Below are positions 5,576-10,991 of a DNA stretch of 10,991 nucleotides, piece after piece. This stretch comes from Actinomycetes bacterium (GTDB lineage Bacteria; Actinomycetota; Coriobacteriia; Coriobacteriales; Eggerthellaceae): NCBI GenBank assembly GCA_023395755.1, contig JAEWYG010000125.1:1-10991 (forward strand), read 5' to 3'. The position numbers and the translations under genes are program-made. The first letter of the stretch is position 1. The number at the start of each line of letters is the position of its first letter. Under the pieces are notes generated by a model, which searched no databases, was not told the DNA's origin, and saw only the letters and a list, made by a program, of their open reading frames with translations.

Positions 5576-6751
5576 GTGACGGTCGACGCCTTTGAGAATA
5601 TCCTTGGTCAACCTCAGGTGCGCGATTTTCTGCGTGCAAGCGTGAAGGCTGAACGAGTGACGCATGCCTATCTTTTTACAGGTCCGGCTGGGTCAAACAA
5701 GACGGCGGCTGCTTATGCGCTGGCTCAGGCACTGCTGTGCCCCAAGGGGCCACATGGCCCGCGTGGCGGAGAGTGTGGTGCGTGCGATATTTGTCGTCGT
5801 GTAAAGCGTAAGAAGCATCCTGATGTGCGTTATTTTGCTCCTGAGGGTGCGGGTGGTTACTTAGTAGAGCAGATACGTGGCATTATGGCTGACACAACTC
5901 TTGCGCCCATCCAGGGTGACAAGAAGGTATATATTCTTGATCGCGTGGATCTTCTAGGTGTTCAGGCGGCTAATGCTTTTCTGAAAACGCTCGAGGAGCC
6001 GCCAGCTGACGTGGTGCTGATATTGTTGGGTCGTACGCGCGAGAGTGTGTTACCTACTATTTTGTCGCGCTGCCAGGTGGTGCCATTTCGTCATATCCCA
6101 GCCAGTGAAGCGGCAGGTATCTTAGCGCAGAATACGGGTGCGTCGCTTGAGCTGGGGCGTATTGCTATCGAGTCGTGCGATGGCTCTATTACGCGAGGTA
6201 TTGAGTTTTTGCGGTCAAACGAGCGTCTCGCGTTTCGTACGCGCGTGCTCGAAGCGTTGGCGTTGCTGCGCAATGCCGACGATTGGGATATTGTCGGATT
6301 AGCGAGCGAGCTGGTGGTGCAAGCGAAAGCCCCGCTGGATGTGGTGCGTGCAACGCAGGAGGAGGAACTGGCTGAAAACGCCGACTTCCTAGCAAAGTCT
6401 GCCATCCGTCAAATCGAGGCGCGCAACAAGCGTGCGCTTACTGCTAAGACCCTCGAAGCGCTGCGTCAGCTGACAGCTATTATCCGTTCGTGGTTGCGTG
6501 ATGTGCTAACCGTATGCGCAGAGGCACCCGAGCTGGTGATTAATGTGGATGCCCGTACATCTATCGAAGACGCGGCACAAGTAACCGACGAAGCCCGCGC
6601 TGCTGCCGCGCTTGCTGCTGTGCGTCGTTGTGATGTAGCTATTTCGTATAATGTGTCTCCGGAAACATGCGTTGACGCACTGCTGTTCGAGGTAAAATAT
6701 TCGCTGTACGGTTCAGCGGGAGTTCAAAGCTCACGCATGCCGCAGCACTAA
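5576..6751 (+). CDS. holB: DNA polymerase III delta-prime subunit (clamp loader)
   Basis: A 391-residue AAA+ subunit of the clamp loader that opens and places the beta clamp on DNA. FENILGQ near the N-terminus is the usual start of DnaX/HolB proteins. A P-loop-like GPAGSNKT (residues 36-43) has Asn in place of the last Gly, consistent with a delta-prime subunit that need not hydrolyse ATP. Four cysteines (Cys55, 67, 70, 73) form the zinc ribbon of this family. ANAFLKTLEEPP is the sensor-region helix and LPTILSRCQ carries the SRC arginine finger. Start chosen at GTG 5576 from ribosome-site spacing; GTG 5570, overlapping the tmk stop, would add two residues. The tmk-holB-ricT order is a widely conserved replication and cell-cycle gene group in Gram-positive bacteria. 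The lack of the long tau-type C-terminus and the position next to tmk argue against dnaX. Confidence 0.92.
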   Translation: MTVDAFENILGQPQVRDFLRASVKAERVTHAYLFTGPAGSNKTAAAYALAQALLCPKGPHGPRGGECGACDICRRVKRKKHPDVRYFAPEGAGGYLVEQIRGIMADTTLAPIQGDKKVYILDRVDLLGVQAANAFLKTLEEPPADVVLILLGRTRESVLPTILSRCQVVPFRHIPASEAAGILAQNTGASLELGRIAIESCDGSITRGIEFLRSNERLAFRTRVLEALALLRNADDWDIVGLASELVVQAKAPLDVVRATQEEELAENADFLAKSAIRQIEARNKRALTAKTLEALRQLTAIIRSWLRDVLTVCAEAPELVINVDARTSIEDAAQVTDEARAAAALAAVRRCDVAISYNVSPETCVDALLFEVKYSLYGSAGVQSSRMPQH

Positions 6752-6768
6752 CGATAGAGAGGTTCAGT

Positions 6769-8328
6769 ATGGTTCGGATAGCCCCTGTGAGGCTGGCTTA
6801 TAATCCGCGTACGCTCTGGTTCGATTCGGGCGATCTTGATTTGCACAAAGAAGACCCGGTTGTGGTATCCACAGCGCGCGGAACAGAGTTCGGTCGTATG
6901 GCTGAAGATGTGTTTGAGGCCGACGAAGCTCAAGTGAAGAAATTGAAAACACCACTTAAACCCGTGGAGCGTTTGGCAACCGAAGAGGATGAGGCTCGCG
7001 CAGAAGAGATGGAGCGAAAAAGTTCGGAGGCACTTCCGGTATTTAAGGAAATGGCAGCTGAAGCCAACGAAGATATGCATCCTGTATCGGTGGAATTTCT
7101 CTTAGATGGCGATAAGGCGGTTTTTTATTTCGAGGCAGAAGAGCGTGTTGACTTCCGAGATTTGGTGCGTAAGTTGGCGGCGCAGTTTCACGTGCGTATT
7201 GACATGCGTCAGATTGGTGTGCGTGACGAAGCCCGTATGGTGGGCGGTCTGGGACACTGTGGTCAAGAACTGTGCTGTAAGCGCTTGGGTGGCGAATTTT
7301 GTCCCGTGTCGATTCGCATGGCGAAAGAGCAAGATCTGTCCTTGAACCCGCAGAAAATATCGTGTGTATGTGGTCGCCTCATGTGCTGCTTACGCTATGA
7401 ATTCGATGCTTATAAAGATTTCAAGAGTCGGGCTCCTAAGCAGAATGCCCAGGTGGAGACTCCTCTCGGAATGGCAAAGGTTATCGATTTGGATGTGCCG
7501 CGTGAAGTGGTAACGCTCAAGTTGGATGGTGAGAAGCCCGTAAAGGTTCCTTTGGCCAACTTCGATCCAGCGCAAGAGGGTATGCGTCCGAACCGCGTGG
7601 GCGCTGAGGCGTGGGAAGATGCAACAACTCAGGCCGCTATGGGTGTTGCGGGCGAGACGACGTTTTTAACTTCGCAGTTTACTAGTCAAGACAAGCTGGC
7701 GGATCCTGCAAGCGTGAGACGCACAGGTCCTAACAGCAAAAATGGTTCAAAGAATCGTGGTAGTTCCGATAAGGCCTCGGTGACGGGGTCGGGTAGCGGG
7801 AGTGGCGGCAATCCGAGCAATCGTAACGACAACGGTAACGGGGGAGGCTCCGCATCGGAATCGCGTAAGCCGCGCCGTCGTCGCTCAACGAAGGTTGCTG
7901 CAGATGGTTCTGCTCAACAGGTTGTTGGTGAGGAAAAGGATATGAAGCGTAAGCCGCGGCAGGGCGGCAGTTCAAATGCTCAGGGGAATCAGAAGCGTCA
8001 AGGCCAAAAGAAGCAAGGCAATCAAGGGTCGCCTAGTAAAGGTCAAGGGTCGTCTAGTAAGGGTCAGAATAACAATGCTCAAGGCGGCAATACCCTAGGA
8101 CAAAACGGTCAAGGGCGCCGTGGAGGTACTAAGGGTCAGGGTGGCTCGGCTGCTGTTAAGGGAGGACCGCGTCCTGGGCAAAAGTCGTCTGGTTTGCGAC
8201 AGCAAAGCGGCAATGCAATTCAGGGAGGCAGTGATCCTGTCTCAGGAGGTGAGGGTACCCGTCGTCGGCGCCGTCGCAGCCATCGAAGTGGTGGATCGCC
8301 GGAGACTGAAGGAAGTAGTGGGGCTTAG
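6769..8328 (+). CDS. ricT: RicT/YaaT-like PSP1-domain protein with long disordered tail
   Basis: A 519-residue protein. Residues 1 to about 280 match the PSP1 family (B. subtilis RicT/YaaT): VRLAYNPRTLWFD near the start, ARGTEFGR, then the Cys-rich core GHCGQELCCKRLGGEFCP (Cys164, 169, 170, 178) and CVCGRLMCCLRYE (Cys199, 201, 206, 207). In B. subtilis RicT forms a complex with RicA and RicF that carries [4Fe-4S] clusters and works with RNase Y in mRNA processing. The remaining 230 or so residues are low-complexity: Gly, Ser, Asn, Gln, Lys and Arg, with basic runs such as RKPRRRRS and RRRRRRSH. B. subtilis RicT has only about 275 residues and no such tail. The tail probably binds RNA or aids condensation (inference). 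Start: ATG 6769 with AGAGAGG 6 nt upstream, 17 nt after holB. No promoter is seen, so co-transcription with holB is likely. Confidence 0.9.
   Translation: MVRIAPVRLAYNPRTLWFDSGDLDLHKEDPVVVSTARGTEFGRMAEDVFEADEAQVKKLKTPLKPVERLATEEDEARAEEMERKSSEALPVFKEMAAEANEDMHPVSVEFLLDGDKAVFYFEAEERVDFRDLVRKLAAQFHVRIDMRQIGVRDEARMVGGLGHCGQELCCKRLGGEFCPVSIRMAKEQDLSLNPQKISCVCGRLMCCLRYEFDAYKDFKSRAPKQNAQVETPLGMAKVIDLDVPREVVTLKLDGEKPVKVPLANFDPAQEGMRPNRVGAEAWEDATTQAAMGVAGETTFLTSQFTSQDKLADPASVRRTGPNSKNGSKNRGSSDKASVTGSGSGSGGNPSNRNDNGNGGGSASESRKPRRRRSTKVAADGSAQQVVGEEKDMKRKPRQGGSSNAQGNQKRQGQKKQGNQGSPSKGQGSSSKGQNNNAQGGNTLGQNGQGRRGGTKGQGGSAAVKGGPRPGQKSSGLRQQSGNAIQGGSDPVSGGEGTRRRRRRSHRSGGSPETEGSSGA
8022..8063 (+). repeat. 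Two tandem 21-bp repeats inside ricT
   Basis: The units 8022-8042 and 8043-8063 differ at two positions. They encode two copies of a heptapeptide, QGSPSKG and QGSSSKG, in the disordered tail. In-frame 21-bp units indicate recent tail growth by duplication. Confidence 0.85.
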
Positions 8329-8417
8329 GTGATAGAGTACTGAGCTGAGGCTATCCCAAGGAACATAAACGACGGATGCTCTTTTGTGTGGAAGGCGCTA
8401 CGCGATGCACCTGTTTG

Positions 8418-8425
8418 AAAAGGAG
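8418..8425 (+). promoter_or_regulatory. Ribosome binding site favouring a TTG start for pncB
   Basis: AAAAGGAG lies 6 nt before TTG 8432. A competing in-frame ATG at 8405 has GGAAGG (8390-8395) 9 nt upstream and would add nine residues. The TTG site has the better match and spacing and starts next to the conserved segment. Confidence 0.6.
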
Positions 8426-8431
8426 AGTACT

Positions 8432-9886
8432 TTGAAACTGGAATACGCGTTGCTCACTGATCTGTACCAGCTGACGATGGCTCAGGGATATTGGGAGAGC
8501 GGCAAGGCCGCTACGCAGGCGTGCTTTCACATGTACTTTCGCGACTACCCGTTTAAAGGTGGGTTTGCCGTGGCGTGTGGAATGGCCCAACTTGCCGAAA
8601 TTGTGGATTCGTTGGTATTCTCGCGGGATGATTGCGACTACCTGGCCTCACTTGATGCTCCCGGTGGCGGAAAGCTGTTTAAACGGGAGTTTCTGGACTA
8701 TCTGGCAGACTTTAGGCTGACGGTGGATATTGATGCGGTAGCCGAGGGTGCTATCGTGTTCCCGAACGAACCTTTGGTGCGGGTAATGGGTTCTATTATG
8801 GATTGTCAGCTTCTCGAGACCGCTCTTCTGAACTGCGTTAACTTCGAGACGCTTATCGCCACTAAGGCGGCACGTGTATGCTTGGCGGCCGAGGCTCCTG
8901 TTGCGGAGTTTGGGCTACGTCGTGCTCAGGGAGCAGCCGGTGGTCTTTGGGCCAGCCGTGCGGCTATTGTTGGGGGTTGCTCATCGACCTCTAATGTGCT
9001 GGCAGGTAAGATGTTTGGCCTTCCTGTATCAGGAACGCATGCGCACTCATGGGTTATGTCGTTTCCTGACGAACTTTCCGCATTTCGTGCCTACGCTGAG
9101 GCATTCCCGAAGAACTGCGTGCTATTGGTAGATACCTATGACGTTGAGCAGGGTATACGCAATGCCATTACGGTAGGGCTAGAAATGCGTGAGCGCGGAG
9201 AACGCTTGTCGGGCATTCGTATCGACTCGGGCGATTTGGCCTGGCTGGCGAAGATGGCGCGGGCTATGCTTGATGAAGCTGGTCTTACGGATTGCGGTAT
9301 CGTGCTGTCGAACGATCTCGATGAGTTTACCATTCAGTCCATTCGTGATGAGGGTGCATCAGTGATGTCGTGGGGTGTTGGTACAAAACTTGCCTGCGCC
9401 TACGATCAGCCAACGCTTGGTGGGGTATATAAACTTTCAGCTACGCGCGAGCCGGGTGATGAGGCGTGGAGTGACCGGTTAAAAATCTCTGCAACGTCCG
9501 CCAAGCTTACGACGCCAGGCGTTTTGGACGTTCGACGCTATTATCATGAGGATGGGCATATTGCTGGTGATATGGTGTTTGATATACATACTGGTGTGGA
9601 TTTTCGGGATGCTATTGTGGATCCGGCTGACGAGTTGAGGCGTAAGAATTTGGCGGGTAAGCGATCTATTACTTTATTGCATCCTCTAGCGCGTGAAGGC
9701 CGTAGTGTGTTACCTTCCGAACTGCGCGACGCTATGGCGGCACGTGAACGGACGAAACAGCAGCTGGGAACCCTCGATGAGAGTCAGAAGCGCATGTTGA
9801 ACCCTCATACCTATCCCGTAGGTCTTGAATATAGTCTTTTTGAACGTCGTCGCGAATTGGTTGCCCGCATGCTTGGCATTGCGTAG
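8432..9886 (+). CDS. pncB: Nicotinate phosphoribosyltransferase
   Basis: Joins nicotinate with PRPP, using ATP, to give nicotinate mononucleotide, the salvage entry to NAD. The protein has 484 residues from TTG 8432 (493 from ATG 8405). The N-terminus LLTDLYQLTMAQGY (residues 7-20) is diagnostic of the longer bacterial/human-like branch. Further segments are EFGLRRAQGAAGG (about 160-171), GTHAHSWVMSF (201-211) with the histidine region phosphorylated in this family, DTYDVEQGIRNAI, IRIDSGDL (phosphate/ribose site, about 261-268) and GVGTKLA. Length is normal for this branch; E. coli PncB is shorter (about 400). It is separated from ricT by 103 nt with a weak GATAG/CTATC repeat (8331-8355) and no clear promoter, so its transcription start is unresolved. 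No transmembrane segment is seen. Confidence 0.93.
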   Translation: MKLEYALLTDLYQLTMAQGYWESGKAATQACFHMYFRDYPFKGGFAVACGMAQLAEIVDSLVFSRDDCDYLASLDAPGGGKLFKREFLDYLADFRLTVDIDAVAEGAIVFPNEPLVRVMGSIMDCQLLETALLNCVNFETLIATKAARVCLAAEAPVAEFGLRRAQGAAGGLWASRAAIVGGCSSTSNVLAGKMFGLPVSGTHAHSWVMSFPDELSAFRAYAEAFPKNCVLLVDTYDVEQGIRNAITVGLEMRERGERLSGIRIDSGDLAWLAKMARAMLDEAGLTDCGIVLSNDLDEFTIQSIRDEGASVMSWGVGTKLACAYDQPTLGGVYKLSATREPGDEAWSDRLKISATSAKLTTPGVLDVRRYYHEDGHIAGDMVFDIHTGVDFRDAIVDPADELRRKNLAGKRSITLLHPLAREGRSVLPSELRDAMAARERTKQQLGTLDESQKRMLNPHTYPVGLEYSLFERRRELVARMLGIA

Positions 9887-9973
9887 TGTAAAAGCGGTTA
9901 GTGAAAATCGTGCTGCGCACTGAGACTAAAGCATGCGAGGTGACACACGCGCGGTAAACTAAGGAAAGGTGCC

Positions 9974-10876
9974 ATGATTAGGATAATTACCGATTCGGTC
10001 GCTTCTATCCCTGCTGATGACGCACGGAAGGCCGGTATCGATATCGTCACGCTCTATGTCAATCGTAAGGGAGTTGAGCTTGCCGATGCAGAGATGGACT
10101 TAGATGCTTTTTATGCTGACATCTATGACATGATCGATGATATTCCCACATCGAGTCAGCCGTCGCAGCTGGTGCTCGAAAAGATATTTGAAGATGCCGC
10201 TCAGGCAGGCGATGAAGTGCTTGGCGTTTTTATTTCTTCGGGGCTTTCGGGTGCCTATGAGGGTGCTGTACGTGCTGCGCGTGCAGTGAAGGCTCGCAAT
10301 ATTGAGTTTTCTTATGCATTGGTTGATTCAACTTCATGCGGCTATGATGAGGCGTGGCCGGTGTTCGATGCGGTTGCTGCGCGCGACGAAGGCAAAAGTC
10401 TCAGAGAGTGCGCCGAATCCGTTTTACGCGGTATTGAGTCGACGCGTTTCCTGTTCACTCCCGAGTCGTTGACGTTTCTGCAGAAAGGTGGTCGCATTGG
10501 TAATGCCGCGGCGCTTCTTGGTAACTTGCTACAACTCTCTCCAGTTTTAACCGTAACCGATGGCGAAGCTACAACACTCGCTAAGGTTCGTACGAGTAAG
10601 AAGGCCCTCGATCGCATTGTGCAAGAGTTTAGGGAGGATATAGAGCAGCGCGGACTGAAAAACGTTGTGGTGCACTATATAGGCGATAAAACGCCGGCTG
10701 TACAGTGGGCACATGAGGTTGTGGAGCCTCTGTTGGGTCGTAGTGTGCAAGTGCTGCCCGTTAGCCCCGTTATTGGTTTACATGTTGGGCCGGCTATTGG
10801 GGTTGCATATGAGTGTATGCAGGTTCTGGCTGGCAAGCTTACCGGGCCAGTGCAGTCGCGCTTATGTATTTCATGA
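9974..10876 (+). CDS. DegV family fatty-acid-binding protein
   Basis: A 300-residue cytosolic protein. DegV/FakB proteins hold a fatty acid while the kinase FakA phosphorylates it; a general DegV may have another lipid role. Family motifs: ITDSVAS (residues 5-11) at the start, PTSSQPS (58-64), ISSGLSGAYE (87-96), DSTSCGYD, FLQKGGRIG (168-176), SPVLTVTDG and KVRTSKKAL, and SPVIGLHVGP (264-273) near the end. The serine of TSSQPS and the late His correspond to the lipid headgroup site in FakB structures. Start: ATG 9974 with AAGGAAAGG (9961-9969) upstream. It follows pncB by 87 nt; this gap has no clear terminator or promoter. No fakA-like gene is in the window, so the partner cannot be named. 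Confidence 0.92.
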   Translation: MIRIITDSVASIPADDARKAGIDIVTLYVNRKGVELADAEMDLDAFYADIYDMIDDIPTSSQPSQLVLEKIFEDAAQAGDEVLGVFISSGLSGAYEGAVRAARAVKARNIEFSYALVDSTSCGYDEAWPVFDAVAARDEGKSLRECAESVLRGIESTRFLFTPESLTFLQKGGRIGNAAALLGNLLQLSPVLTVTDGEATTLAKVRTSKKALDRIVQEFREDIEQRGLKNVVVHYIGDKTPAVQWAHEVVEPLLGRSVQVLPVSPVIGLHVGPAIGVAYECMQVLAGKLTGPVQSRLCIS

Positions 10877-10935
10877 ATACGTTAGGTGGTGTCGTTGTAT
10901 CGGTGCGTTCTTTGACGACTGCTTGTCGATTGAAT

Positions 10936-10958
10936 CAAGGCGGAGATTTCATGCCTTG
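10936..10958 (+). other. Small hairpin around a possible start site
   Basis: CAAGGC (10936-10941) is complementary to GCCTTG (10953-10958) across an 11-nt loop that contains GGAG and the first two bases of ATG 10951. No T run follows, so it is unlikely to be a terminator for the DegV gene. Confidence 0.3.
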
Positions 10959-10991
10959 CGTGATCGAAAAAACTATTTCTGCATGTTCACC
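10951..10991 (+). CDS. Possible start of a downstream gene (cut by window end)
   Basis: ATG 10951 has GGCGGAG-type ribosome signal (GGAG at 10942-10945) 5 nt upstream and stays open to the last base, giving MPCVIEKTISACS. Thirteen codons are too few to identify a product or to prove that the frame is real. It lies 74 nt after the DegV gene on the same strand. I do not recognise it. Confidence 0.35.
   Translation, partial: MPCVIEKTISACS

Noticed and set aside
8331..8355. GATAG/CTATC inverted repeat after ricT as a terminator
   Set aside because: Only 5 bp with a 15-nt loop and no T run.
10865..10879. GTATT/AATAC hairpin at the DegV stop codon as a terminator
   Set aside because: Short A+T-rich stem with no T run after it.
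1..10991. Search for mobile elements, CRISPR arrays, tRNA or rRNA genes, and toxin-antitoxin or defence genes
   Set aside because: No transposase or integrase, no regularly spaced repeats, no cloverleaf or rRNA segment and no defence-type domain was seen; all long frames are housekeeping or metabolic genes.

Overview
The window is a stretch of bacterial chromosome in which every gene lies on the + strand. It looks like an anaerobic or microaerophilic actinobacterium of the class Coriobacteriia (the Eggerthella/Slackia/Cryptobacterium neighbourhood). The reasons are the archaeal-type topoisomerase I with a Lys/Ala-rich tail, frequent GTG and TTG starts, moderately G+C-rich codon use, oxygen-sensitive Fe-S enzymes (two-subunit class I fumarase, ferredoxin-fused nitroreductase), and the topA ... 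tmk-holB-ricT order. The assignment is inference from protein character; no search was run.

Layout: (1) 1-1122, the 3' part of topA, closed by a strong hairpin terminator. (2) 1299-2222, an LDH-type malate dehydrogenase gene with its own promoter. (3) 2352-3143, a flavin nitroreductase carrying an N-terminal 2x[4Fe-4S] ferredoxin domain, behind a hairpin-rich leader. (4) 3292-4726, overlapping genes for the alpha and beta subunits of class I fumarase; the first appears to be read from a leaderless mRNA. (5) 4752-8328, tmk, holB and a long ricT, with 2-25 nt gaps or less, probably continuing the fumarase transcript. (6) 8432-9886, nicotinate phosphoribosyltransferase. (7) 9974-10876, a DegV-family lipid-binding protein. 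(8) A possible new reading frame starts at 10951 and leaves the window.

Functionally, malate dehydrogenase and fumarase together interconvert oxaloacetate, malate and fumarate. In anaerobes this is usually the reductive arm that feeds fumarate reductase, and it sits here inside a DNA-replication/nucleotide cluster (topA, tmk, holB). The mdh and fumarase promoters share a similar block up to the -10 box, and each has an inverted repeat just upstream, so joint regulation is possible.

I found no mobile element, prophage gene, CRISPR array, tRNA or rRNA, and no convincing new multi-gene system. The unusual points are at the level of single proteins (TopA zinc module duplication, RicT tail, Tmk and Mdh motif changes) and of control signals (leaderless start, paired inverted repeats). 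No gap between genes exceeds 300 bases.
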